From: Rhizobium chutanense
GTDB taxonomy: Bacteria; Pseudomonadota; Alphaproteobacteria; Rhizobiales; Rhizobiaceae
Assembly (NCBI RefSeq): GCF_002531935.1
Contig: NZ_NWSV01000030.1
Location: 1-64,000 of the forward strand
Reading direction: 5' to 3'
Length of the DNA: 64,000 nt
This document shows, piece after piece, positions 43,161 through 51,919 of this stretch. The notes beneath the pieces are model-generated. The model was not told the DNA's origin. It was given only the letters and a program-made list of their open reading frames with translations, and did no database searches. The position numbers and the translations under genes were made by a program. How positions within the stretch are numbered: the stretch's first letter is position 1; each line of letters begins with the position of its first letter.

Positions 43161-45611
43161 ATGTCGAATTTGCCATCTCACGCGCGCGTTGTGATCATCG
43201 GGGGAGGTGCTGTCGGCGTTTCCGCACTCTATCATCTGGCCATGGCGGGCTGGACCGACGCGGTGCTCCTGGAAAAAAACGAATTGACTGCCGGATCGAC
43301 CTGGCATGCCGCCGGCAATGTGCCGACGTTTTCTTCCTCCTGGTCGATCATGAATATGCAGCGCTATTCCGCCTCGCTCTATCGCGAGCTGGGCGCTCAG
43401 GTCGACTATCCGATGAATTACCACGTGACCGGCTCGATCCGGCTCGGCCATTCGAACGAGCGGCTGCAGGAGTTCAAGCGTGTGGTCGGCATGGGACGCT
43501 ACCAGGGCATGGACCTCGACATCCTGTCGCCCGAGCAGATCAAGTCGAAATATCCTTTTGTGGAGACCCATGACCTCATCGGCGCGCTCCACGATCCCCA
43601 TGACGGCGACATTGATCCGGCGCAGTTGACCCAGGCTCTGGCAAAGGGCGCTCGCGACCTGGGGGCCAGGATCTTCCGCTTCTGTCCCGCAACCGGTGCA
43701 CGCAGGGAAAACGACGAATGGATCGTTTCCACCCCGGAGGGCGATATCCGCTGCGAATATGTCGTCAATGCCGCCGGCTATTACGCCCGCGAAGTCGGCA
43801 AATGGTTCGGCCGCGAGGTGCCGATGATGGTGATGAGCCATCAGTACATGCTGTTCGAAGAAATTCCTGAGCTTGCCGCCTGGTCGAAGGAGGTGGGCCA
43901 CAAGCTGCCGCTGCTGCGAGACGTCGATAGTTCCTATTATCTCAGGCAGGAAAAGACCGGAATGAACCTCGGTCCCTATGAGCGCAATTGCAAGGCGCAT
44001 TGGCTGACGCCCGACGATCCGATGCCGGAGGATTTCTCCTTCCAGCTTTTTCCCGACGATCTCGAGCGGCTGGAATGGTATCTCAATGACGCAGTCGAGC
44101 GCGTGCCGATCCTCGGCACTGCCGGTCTGTCGCGCATGATCAACGGGCCTATCCCCTATACACCGGACGGCAATCCGCTGATCGGGCCGATGCCGGGCGT
44201 GCCGAATGCGTTTGAGGCTTGCGTCTTCACTTTCGGCATCTGCCAGGCGGGGGGTGCCGGCAAGGTGCTGGCCGAATGGCTGACCGAAGGGCAGACCGAA
44301 TGGGACATGTGGTCCTGCGACCCACGTCGCTATACGCACTTTGCTTCCGACCAGGATTACTGCGTCGCCAAGGGCATGGAAGTTTACGGCCACGAATATG
44401 CGATGCATTTCCCGAAACACGCCTGGCCTGCCGGTCGCAACAGGAAACTCTCGCCGATCCATGATCGGATCGCCGCACTTGGTGCGCAATTCAAGCCCTA
44501 TAATGGCTGGGAGCGCGCCAACTGGTACGCCAAATCAGGCGATGACACGTCAGAACAATCGACGCAGACCTGGAATCGGGCGGGGCCCTGGCAGAAACGG
44601 ATCGAGGAGGAATGCCTGGCGGTGCGTGATGCTGCGGGCATTCTCGATCTGCCGGGCTTTTCCCGCTACCGCCTGCAGGGTGATGGCGCCCGCGACTGGC
44701 TGCTCGGCCTGATCACCGGCAAGGTGCCGAAACCCGGCCGCATCGGACTTGCCTATTTTGCCGACGACAAAGGCCGTATCGTCACCGAAATGTCGGTGAT
44801 GGCGCTGGAAGAGAATCTTTTCTTCTTGACCACCGCAGCGACGGCGCAGTGGCACGATTTCGCATGGTTGCAGAAGCATCTGCCGAAAGACGCGAGGTTC
44901 ACGCTCGACGATGTGACGGACAATTTGGCCTGCCAGATACTGTCAGGGCCACAATCGCGTGCCATCCTCGCCGAAGTCACGGATGCCGATCTTTCCAAGC
45001 CGTGGCTGACGCACCAGTCCTGCCGGATAGCGGGCCGCCAGCTGCAGCTGGTGCGCGTTTCCTTCGTCGGCGAGCTTGGCTGGGAGCTTCACACGAAGGT
45101 GGACGACACGGCCGCAGTCTTCGACGCGGTCTGGGCTGCAGGCGGGAAGCATGGCCTGAAGCCATTCGGCATGGAAGCACTCGACAGCCTGCGTATCGAG
45201 AAGGGCTACCGCGCCTGGAAGGGCGACCTTTCGACCGATTACACCATCCTGCAGGGCGGGCTGGAGCGTTTCGTCGACTGGGCAAAACCCGATTTCAAGG
45301 GCAAGGCGGCGCTCGAGCGCGAGAAGCAGCAAGGTGTGACGAAGCGCTTCGTCACATTGGCCGTCGATGCCGGCGAATGCGACGCCCCCTATATGTCGAC
45401 GCTCTGGCGCGACGATCAGTTGGTCGGAGAGACAACGTCGGGCAACTGGGGCTACCGCGTCGGCAAGTCCGTGGCGCTCGGCATGCTGCGGTCGGATCTG
45501 GCGGCGCCGGGCACGGAGCTGGAGGTTGAAATTTTCGGCGACCGGTTCAAGGCCGTCGTCCAGCCCGACCGGCCGTTGTGGGATCCCGAGAACGAGAGAT
45601 TGCGAGCATGA
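43161..45611 (+). CDS. Dimethylglycine/sarcosine dehydrogenase-like flavoprotein 1
   Basis: An 816-residue two-part enzyme: an N-terminal FAD-dependent DAO domain and a C-terminal GcvT-like tetrahydrofolate domain. The dinucleotide motif is VVIIGGGAVGVSALYHLAMA; His49 in TAGSTWHAAG matches the covalent-FAD His of dimethylglycine and sarcosine dehydrogenases. The GcvT half has GLITGKVPKPGRIG, VGELGWELHTK and GMEALDSLRIEKGYRAWKGD. It should oxidatively remove an N-methyl group and pass the one-carbon unit to THF. The start at 43161 has GAGGAGCA upstream. It overlaps the paralogue downstream by 4 bp. Confidence 0.92.
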   Translation: MSNLPSHARVVIIGGGAVGVSALYHLAMAGWTDAVLLEKNELTAGSTWHAAGNVPTFSSSWSIMNMQRYSASLYRELGAQVDYPMNYHVTGSIRLGHSNERLQEFKRVVGMGRYQGMDLDILSPEQIKSKYPFVETHDLIGALHDPHDGDIDPAQLTQALAKGARDLGARIFRFCPATGARRENDEWIVSTPEGDIRCEYVVNAAGYYAREVGKWFGREVPMMVMSHQYMLFEEIPELAAWSKEVGHKLPLLRDVDSSYYLRQEKTGMNLGPYERNCKAHWLTPDDPMPEDFSFQLFPDDLERLEWYLNDAVERVPILGTAGLSRMINGPIPYTPDGNPLIGPMPGVPNAFEACVFTFGICQAGGAGKVLAEWLTEGQTEWDMWSCDPRRYTHFASDQDYCVAKGMEVYGHEYAMHFPKHAWPAGRNRKLSPIHDRIAALGAQFKPYNGWERANWYAKSGDDTSEQSTQTWNRAGPWQKRIEEECLAVRDAAGILDLPGFSRYRLQGDGARDWLLGLITGKVPKPGRIGLAYFADDKGRIVTEMSVMALEENLFFLTTAATAQWHDFAWLQKHLPKDARFTLDDVTDNLACQILSGPQSRAILAEVTDADLSKPWLTHQSCRIAGRQLQLVRVSFVGELGWELHTKVDDTAAVFDAVWAAGGKHGLKPFGMEALDSLRIEKGYRAWKGDLSTDYTILQGGLERFVDWAKPDFKGKAALEREKQQGVTKRFVTLAVDAGECDAPYMSTLWRDDQLVGETTSGNWGYRVGKSVALGMLRSDLAAPGTELEVEIFGDRFKAVVQPDRPLWDPENERLRA

Positions 45612-48061
45612 CGAAACCCATCCCCCAGAAGGCACGCGCGGTGATCATCGGCGGCGGGGTCTCAGGCTGTTCCATCGCCTACCATCTGGCCAAGCTTGGC
45701 TGGACCGATGTCGTCCTGCTCGAACGCAAACAGCTCACCTCAGGCACCACATGGCACGCGGCCGGCCTCATCGGTCAGCTCCGCGCCTCGCAAAACATGA
45801 CGCGCCTCGCCAAATATTCCGCCGATCTCTATGTCAGGCTGGAGGCCGAAACCGGCATCGCCACCGGCATGCGCCAAAATGGCTCGATCACCGTTGCCCT
45901 GACTGAAGAGCGTAAGGAAGAGATCTACCGTCAGGCCTCTTTGGCTCGAGCGTTCAAAATCGACGTTCGAGAGATTTCACCGCAAGAGGCGAAGGTGCTT
46001 TACCCGCATCTCAACATCGGCGACATCAAGGCAGCTGTTCACCTGCCGCTCGACGGACAGTGCGACCCGGCCAACATCGCCATGGCGCTCGCCAAGGGAG
46101 CTCGGCAGCACGGTGCGAACATCATCGAAGGCGTCAAGGTCATCGAGGTGCTGGCCAGGGAGGGTCGAGTCGCCGGCGTCGTCTGCGAGCAGGCCGGTGA
46201 GCGTTTCACGATCGAGACGGAAAATGTCGTCAACGCCGCCGGCATGTGGGGCAGAGATCTCGCTCGGCAATCCGGCGTCACCTTGCCGCTGCATGCCTGC
46301 GAGCATTTCTACATCGTCACCGAGCCGGTTGGGGGACTGAAGTCCCTGCCTGTGCTGCGTGTGCCGGACGAATGTGCCTATTACAAAGAAGATGCCGGCA
46401 AGATGCTCATCGGCGCTTTCGAGCCGGTCGCCAAGCCCTGGCCGCCGGCGGGCGAGGCGATCCGCGAGGACTTCTGCTTTGACCAGTTGCCGGAGGATTT
46501 CGACCACTTCCAGCCGATCCTCGAAATGGCGATCAACCGGATGCCGATGCTGGAAACTGCCGGCATCCACACTTTCTTCAATGGGCCGGAGAGCTTTACG
46601 CCCGACGATCGCTATTATCTGGGCGAGGCGCCGGAACTGAAAGGGTATTGGGTGGCGGCCGGATACAATTCGATCGGCATCGTATCTTCCGGTGGCGCCG
46701 GTATGGCGCTTGCCCAATGGATGAACGACGGCGAACCGCCCTTCGACCTCTGGGAAGTAGACATCCGCCGCGCCCAGCCCTTCCAGAAAAACCGGTTGTA
46801 CCTGAAGGAGCGGGTCACGGAGACCCTCGGCCTGCTTTACGCGGACCATTTCCCCTATCGGCAGATGGCGACCGCGCGCGGTATACGCCGCTCGCCGATC
46901 CATGAGCACCTTGCGGCGCGCGGCGCCGTGTTCGGCGAAGTGGCTGGGTGGGAGCGCGCCAACTGGTTCGCCAGGGAAGGGCAAGAGCGGAAATACGAGT
47001 ATAGCTGGCGGCGACAGAACTGGTTTGAGAACCAGCGCGAGGAACATCTGGCAATCAGGACCGGCGTCGGTCTGTTCGACATGACCTCGTTTGGGAAAAT
47101 CCGGGTCGAAGGGAAAGACGCCTGTCGCTTCCTGCAACGGCTCTGCGCGAACCAGATAGACGTGCCCGCCGGCCGGATCGTCTATACACAGATGCTGAAC
47201 CGTCGTGGTGGCATCGAAAGTGACCTCACCGCAACCCGGCTGAGCGAAACCGCCTTCCTGCTCATTGTTCCCGGTGCGACACTGCAGCGCGATCTTGCCT
47301 GGCTGCGGAGGCACGTGGCCGATGAAAATGTGGTGGTTACCGATATGACGGCCGCCGAAAGCGTACTCTGTGTGATGGGCCCGAAGTCGCGTCAGCTCAT
47401 GCAGAGGGTCAGCCCTGACGATTTTTCCAACGACTCCCATCCCTTTGGCACTGCGCGGGAAATCGAAATCGGCATGGGACTGGCTCGCGCTCACCGCGTC
47501 ACCTATGTCGGCGAGCTCGGCTGGGAGCTGTATGTCTCCACCGACCAAGCCGCCCACGTTTTTGAGGCGCTGGAACTGGCAGGCCTGGACCTCGGTCTGA
47601 AGCTTTGCGGCATCCACACGCTCGACAGCTGCCGTATCGAAAAAGGGTACCGCCATTTTGGCCATGACATTACCGATGAGGACCATGTGCTGGAAGCCGG
47701 CCTCGGCTTCGCCGTTAAGACGGGCAAAGGGGAGTTCATTGGCCGCGATGCCGTCTTGCGCAAGCAGGAAACGGGTGTCGATCGCCGGCTGGTGCAATTC
47801 AAGCTCACAGATCCTGAACCGTTGCTCTTTCACAACGAGGCAATCCTACGCGACGGAGAGATCGTCGGGACGATAACCTCCGGCAACTACGGCCATTTCC
47901 TCGGCGGTGCCATTGGGCTGGGTTACGTGCCCTGTGAGGGTGAGAGCGCAGCGGAAGTGCTCGGCTCATCTTACGAGATCGAGATTGCAGGAACGAGGGT
48001 GAGAGCCGAGCCATCGCTCGCGCCGATGTATGATCCGAATGCTGCGAGGGTCCGGATGTGA
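45608..48061 (+). CDS. Dimethylglycine/sarcosine dehydrogenase-like flavoprotein 2
   Basis: An 817-residue tandem paralogue of the preceding gene, sharing its stop/start (ATGA). FAD motif AVIIGGGVSGCSIAYHLAKL, covalent-FAD-type His50 in TSGTTWHAAGL, GYNSIGIVSSGGAGMALAQW at the end of the DAO domain, and the GcvT domain with VGELGWELYVS and GIHTLDSCRIEKGYRHFGHD. The segment GQLRASQNMTRLAKYSADLY after the His is typical of this family and is changed in copy 1 (NVPTFSSSW), so the two probably take different methylated amines, for instance dimethylglycine and sarcosine. Which is which cannot be decided here. Confidence 0.92.
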   Translation: MTKPIPQKARAVIIGGGVSGCSIAYHLAKLGWTDVVLLERKQLTSGTTWHAAGLIGQLRASQNMTRLAKYSADLYVRLEAETGIATGMRQNGSITVALTEERKEEIYRQASLARAFKIDVREISPQEAKVLYPHLNIGDIKAAVHLPLDGQCDPANIAMALAKGARQHGANIIEGVKVIEVLAREGRVAGVVCEQAGERFTIETENVVNAAGMWGRDLARQSGVTLPLHACEHFYIVTEPVGGLKSLPVLRVPDECAYYKEDAGKMLIGAFEPVAKPWPPAGEAIREDFCFDQLPEDFDHFQPILEMAINRMPMLETAGIHTFFNGPESFTPDDRYYLGEAPELKGYWVAAGYNSIGIVSSGGAGMALAQWMNDGEPPFDLWEVDIRRAQPFQKNRLYLKERVTETLGLLYADHFPYRQMATARGIRRSPIHEHLAARGAVFGEVAGWERANWFAREGQERKYEYSWRRQNWFENQREEHLAIRTGVGLFDMTSFGKIRVEGKDACRFLQRLCANQIDVPAGRIVYTQMLNRRGGIESDLTATRLSETAFLLIVPGATLQRDLAWLRRHVADENVVVTDMTAAESVLCVMGPKSRQLMQRVSPDDFSNDSHPFGTAREIEIGMGLARAHRVTYVGELGWELYVSTDQAAHVFEALELAGLDLGLKLCGIHTLDSCRIEKGYRHFGHDITDEDHVLEAGLGFAVKTGKGEFIGRDAVLRKQETGVDRRLVQFKLTDPEPLLFHNEAILRDGEIVGTITSGNYGHFLGGAIGLGYVPCEGESAAEVLGSSYEIEIAGTRVRAEPSLAPMYDPNAARVRM

Positions 48062-48182
48062 CAACGGCCATATCGGCATTTGCCGCGGACATTCTTCCAC
48101 CTCGTGACACCTTCAGGGCACGATTGATAGCCATGCGAACTCAGCTGTGCTGCGAAGAGTGCGACTTTCCGGAGACATACCC

Positions 48183-49418
48183 ATGTTAGCACCTGAAACC
48201 AAAACAACTGCTGCGCCATCGGTCGACCGTATCGATCAGCTCATTGCGGCTCATAGACCGGGCCACGGTCTTGCCCGGCCATTCTACATGGATCCGGACA
48301 TTTATGAGCGTGATCTGGAGCGGGTGTTCCGCCGCCATTGGCATTGCGTCGCGCATGAGAGCGTTGTTCCCAAGCCGAACGACTTCGAAGTGTTTCGGAT
48401 GGCCTCGGAACAGGTGATCGTCACGCGACATGCCGATGGAACAATTCATGCGCTGCTCAATGTCTGCCGCCATCGCGGCGCCGAGGTCTGCACCCGGGAT
48501 AAGGGCAATGCCCGTATCTTCGTCTGCCCCTACCATGCCTGGAGCTATGGCAATGACGGAAGCCTGAAGGCAGCAAGGCTGATGCCGAAAGATTTCAAGC
48601 GGGAGGATCATGGACTAAAGACGCTGCATGTCCGGGTGGTCGAAGGCTTGATCTTCATTTCCTTCGCAGACGACCCGCTCGATTTCTCCGAGGTCGAGAA
48701 TCTGCTCCATGCGACCTGCGGCCAATATGGCTGGGGGCAGGCGAAGGTGGCGCATCGGCAGACCTATCCGGTCGACGCCAACTGGAAGCTGGCAGTGGAA
48801 AACTATGTGGAATGCTACCATTGCGGCCCGGCGCACCCCGAATATTCGCAGACTCACGCGCTGGAGCAGCCGGTGCACATGATTGCGGCGCTGAACGCCT
48901 CGATGGAGGAACGCACACGCGCCCTCGGCATCGAGGTCGTTTCCGGCGATCACTGGCAGACATCCGCGACGCGCAAGGAAGCCATCCACGCGTTCCGCTA
49001 TGCGCTTTATGACGGTGTCAAGACCGGCAGCCAAGACGGCTCGCCGCTCAGCATCCTGATGGGCCGATTTACGGAATTTGATGGCGGCGTCACCTCCGTC
49101 CATCTCGGCGGCACCTCATTTCTCGTCTGCTATCCCGACTATGGTATGATCTATCGCTTCATTCCGAAGGGCCCGAACGCTTGCGAGATGGAACTGATCT
49201 GGCTCGTCAATAGTGAAGCCGAGGAAGGCAGAGACTATGATCTCGCCAAGCTCGTGTGGCTCTGGACGGTGACGACGGACGAGGACAGGGCCATCATCGA
49301 GCACACCTCGCGCGGCGTGCTCTCGCACTATTTTGTGCCGGGACCGATCGCGCCGATGGAGCAGAACGAGCTGCGCTACATCAACTGGTATCTGGACGAG
49401 ATCAGTCGACCGAACTGA
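48183..49418 (+). CDS. Rieske non-haem iron oxygenase, GbcA/stachydrine-demethylase type
   Basis: A 411-residue oxygenase alpha subunit. The Rieske ligands are C95-H97 (CRHRG) and C115-H118 (CPYHAW), exactly 17 residues apart. The mononuclear iron site is ENYVECYHCGPAHPEYSQ with two His. GGAG lies 8-9 nt before the ATG at 48183, while the ORF is open from 48147. By family it would N-demethylate a quaternary ammonium compound such as glycine betaine, stachydrine or carnitine, using electrons from a separate ferredoxin-type reductase. No such reductase is visible in the window. It is separated from flavoprotein 2 by 121 bp. Confidence 0.9.
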   Translation: MLAPETKTTAAPSVDRIDQLIAAHRPGHGLARPFYMDPDIYERDLERVFRRHWHCVAHESVVPKPNDFEVFRMASEQVIVTRHADGTIHALLNVCRHRGAEVCTRDKGNARIFVCPYHAWSYGNDGSLKAARLMPKDFKREDHGLKTLHVRVVEGLIFISFADDPLDFSEVENLLHATCGQYGWGQAKVAHRQTYPVDANWKLAVENYVECYHCGPAHPEYSQTHALEQPVHMIAALNASMEERTRALGIEVVSGDHWQTSATRKEAIHAFRYALYDGVKTGSQDGSPLSILMGRFTEFDGGVTSVHLGGTSFLVCYPDYGMIYRFIPKGPNACEMELIWLVNSEAEEGRDYDLAKLVWLWTVTTDEDRAIIEHTSRGVLSHYFVPGPIAPMEQNELRYINWYLDEISRPN

Positions 49419-49430
49419 CCGAATTGCTAA

Positions 49431-49462
49431 AGCGCCGCGCATCCGGTGGGACGCGCGGCGCT
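49431..49462. terminator. Hairpin after the Rieske gene
   Basis: AGCGCCGCGC (49431-49440) and GCGCGGCGCT (49453-49462) form a perfect 10-bp stem. It sits 12 bp after the Rieske stop and 26 bp before the convergent galU stop. There is no strong T tract, so it may be a weak bidirectional terminator. Confidence 0.65.
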
Positions 49463-49488
49463 CTGTCATTTATGCGCTAAGGAGAACC

Positions 49489-50376
49489 TTACCTCAGACC
49501 GGCGAGCAATTCCTTGAAGCCACCTTCGACCGACGGACGGATGTCCGCACGTTCGAGGGCGTAGGCGACGTTGGCCAGGATGAAGCCGTCCTTGGCGCCG
49601 CAGTCGTAGGTCGTGCCGCGGAAGTGGTAACCTGCGAAATCCTGTTCCTTCAAGAGCTTCAGCATGCCGTCGGTGAGCTGGATCTCGTTGCCGGCGCCGC
49701 GCTCCTGGGTTTCGAGGATCTTGAAGATCTCCGGCTGCAGGATGTAGCGGCCGTTGATGAAGAAGTTGGAAGGCGCCGTCCCCTTGGCCGGCTTTTCCAC
49801 CATGCCGGTGATGCGGAAGCCCTCGCCGATCGCCTCGCCGACGCCGACGATGCCGTATTTATGCGCCTGGTCGGGCGCGCATTCCTCGACGGCGATGATA
49901 TTGCCGCCGCTATGAGCGTAAAGGTCGATCATGCCCTTCATGCAGCCCTTGTCGCCCTTCATGATCATGTCGGGCAGCAGCAGCGCGAAGGGCTCGTCAC
50001 CGACGATCTCGCGGGCACACCAGACCGCGTGGCCGAGGCCGAGCGGTTCCTGCTGGCGGGTGAAGCTCACCGTACCGGCCTTCGGCAGTTGCTGGGCGAG
50101 AAGGGTGATCTCAGCCTTCTTGGCGCGTTCGCGCAGCGTCTGTTCCAGCTCGAAATGAATATCGAAATAATCTTCGATGACGTGTTTGTTGCGCCCGGTG
50201 ACGAAAACCAGATGTTCGATCCCGGCTTCGATCGCCTCGTCGACGACATATTGAATGATTGGCTTGTCGACGACGGTCAACATTTCCTTCGGAACAGCCT
50301 TTGTCGCCGGCAGGAATCGCGTCCCCAATCCAGCCACCGGGAATACTGCTTTACGAACTTTGTTGTGTTGAGCCAC
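49489..50376 (-). CDS. galU: UTP-glucose-1-phosphate uridylyltransferase
   Basis: A 295-residue nucleotidyltransferase making UDP-glucose from UTP and glucose-1-phosphate, used for exopolysaccharide and LPS (called exoN in some rhizobia). The signature AVFPVAGLGTRFLPATKAVP is at the N-terminus, followed by VDKPIIQYVVDEAIEAG, FTRQQEPLGLGHAVWCA, LLLPDMIM and VEKPAKGTAPSN. Full length, no defects. Divergent from the transglycosylase gene. Confidence 0.96.
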   Translation of the reverse strand: MAQHNKVRKAVFPVAGLGTRFLPATKAVPKEMLTVVDKPIIQYVVDEAIEAGIEHLVFVTGRNKHVIEDYFDIHFELEQTLRERAKKAEITLLAQQLPKAGTVSFTRQQEPLGLGHAVWCAREIVGDEPFALLLPDMIMKGDKGCMKGMIDLYAHSGGNIIAVEECAPDQAHKYGIVGVGEAIGEGFRITGMVEKPAKGTAPSNFFINGRYILQPEIFKILETQERGAGNEIQLTDGMLKLLKEQDFAGYHFRGTTYDCGAKDGFILANVAYALERADIRPSVEGGFKELLAGLR

Positions 50377-50579
50377 ACCGGCCTCCTGCTTCGATCATAT
50401 CGCTTTGGAAATAGGGCTTTTTAGCCTTAACTAGTATAGAATTGCTACTGTTTTGCAATGGTGACCGCAGCCGGCCGCTATGGTAAAGAATTTGTTGACT
50501 CCGTTCCTGTAGTCTTGGTTCTGGCGCGGACATGATGCCTCGCTGTCCCGAAAACTGAAGATGACGGATACGACTGTCG

Positions 50580-51803
50580 ATGACCCAGAATCACAAAAAC
50601 TCCCTTCGTGGTCTTGCTCTCGCCCTCGTTGTCGCCGTCCAGGTTGGACTGGTCCCCGACAACGCGAGAGCTGATTCCCGGTTCCAGAAATGGATCGCGG
50701 ATTTCTACCAGACTGCCGCTCAGAGTGGCATCAGTAAGGCAACTTATCAAAAGGCCTTTTCCGGGGTGACCGAGCCCGATCCGACCGTGCTCGAAAAGGC
50801 AGCCTATCAGCCGGAATTCACCTCGAAGATTTGGGACTATGTCGATTCCCGCGTCAATCCCTACACCGTCAAGATCGGTCGCGAGATGGCCGTCAAGCAC
50901 GCAAGGACGCTCGCTGCGATCGAACAGCGATTCGGCGTCGACAAGACCATTCTGCTTGCCATCTGGTCGATGGAATCGAATTACGGCGCGATCCTCAACA
51001 AGGACGACCGGCTGCACTACGTGCCGCGCGCTTTGGCAACACTCGGCTATGCCGATCCGAGCCGCGCCAAATTCGCCAAGAAGCAGCTGATCGCTGCGCT
51101 GAAGATCCTGCAGAACGGCGATGTGCCGGCACGCGAGATGACCGGCTCCTGGGCCGGCGCCATGGGCCATACCCAGTTCATTCCGACAAGTTATCTGCTT
51201 TATGCCGTCGACGCCGACGGCAACGGCCATCGCGACATCTGGAATTCGGTGCCGGATGCGCTGGCGACCTCGGCCAATCTCCTGATGAAGAACGGCTGGG
51301 ACACCGGCAAGACCTGGGGCTACGAGGTCGTCGTTCCCGCCGCTGCCGCCAAACAGGTCGGCAAGACCCACACGCTGGCCCAATGGGCAGCCCTTGGCCT
51401 GACACGCCCGAACGGCAAGGCCTTCCGCGAAAGCGCCACCAAAGCCATGCTGAAGATGCCGGCTGGGCCGGGCGGCCCGGGCTTCCTGATGACCGCCAAC
51501 TTCTTCACCATCAAAAACTACAATGCCTCGGACAGCTACGCGCTTGCCGTCGGCCTGCTCGCCGACCAGATCGCCGGCTACGGCGGCATGCAGCAGCGCT
51601 GGCCGCGCCCGGACGGCGCCCTTGATATCACCGAGAAATTCGAGCTGCAGACCCGTTTGAAAACGCTCGGCTATTACGATGGCGAGGTCGACGGCAATTT
51701 CGGCTCGGGTTCGAAAGCGGCGATATCGGCTGTCCAGTCGCGCATCGGCATGCAGCCGGACGGCGAGCCCTCGCTGCCGCTTCTCAACGCACTTCGTCGC
51801 TAG
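50580..51803 (+). CDS. MltB-type lytic murein transglycosylase
   Basis: A 407-residue exported enzyme cleaving peptidoglycan to anhydromuropeptides. Signal peptide MTQNHKNSLRGLALALVVAV to about residue 32; SLT-family MltB domain with the catalytic Glu in IWSMESNYGAILN and the MGHTQFIPTSYLLYAVDADG motif; a C-terminal peptidoglycan-binding domain (LQTRLKTLGYYDGEVDGNFG). It precedes the DUF459 protein by 116 bp on the same strand, and both are envelope proteins. Confidence 0.93.
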   Translation: MTQNHKNSLRGLALALVVAVQVGLVPDNARADSRFQKWIADFYQTAAQSGISKATYQKAFSGVTEPDPTVLEKAAYQPEFTSKIWDYVDSRVNPYTVKIGREMAVKHARTLAAIEQRFGVDKTILLAIWSMESNYGAILNKDDRLHYVPRALATLGYADPSRAKFAKKQLIAALKILQNGDVPAREMTGSWAGAMGHTQFIPTSYLLYAVDADGNGHRDIWNSVPDALATSANLLMKNGWDTGKTWGYEVVVPAAAAKQVGKTHTLAQWAALGLTRPNGKAFRESATKAMLKMPAGPGGPGFLMTANFFTIKNYNASDSYALAVGLLADQIAGYGGMQQRWPRPDGALDITEKFELQTRLKTLGYYDGEVDGNFGSGSKAAISAVQSRIGMQPDGEPSLPLLNALRR

Positions 51804-51919
51804 AGCAGACACCAAAACGCAGGTGCCGATTGGAAGCGGCAGAACCGTGACCTAGATAAGAGCGGGAGTGGACGCTGGCCTACCCCGCGTGCAAGATGCC
51901 GGCAGATGCGGAACTGCCC

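Noticed and set aside
43029..44489. N-terminal extension of the LysR frame on the minus strand
   Set aside because: It runs through flavoprotein 1, has no LysR-like or other domain, and the HTH begins directly at Met 43028.
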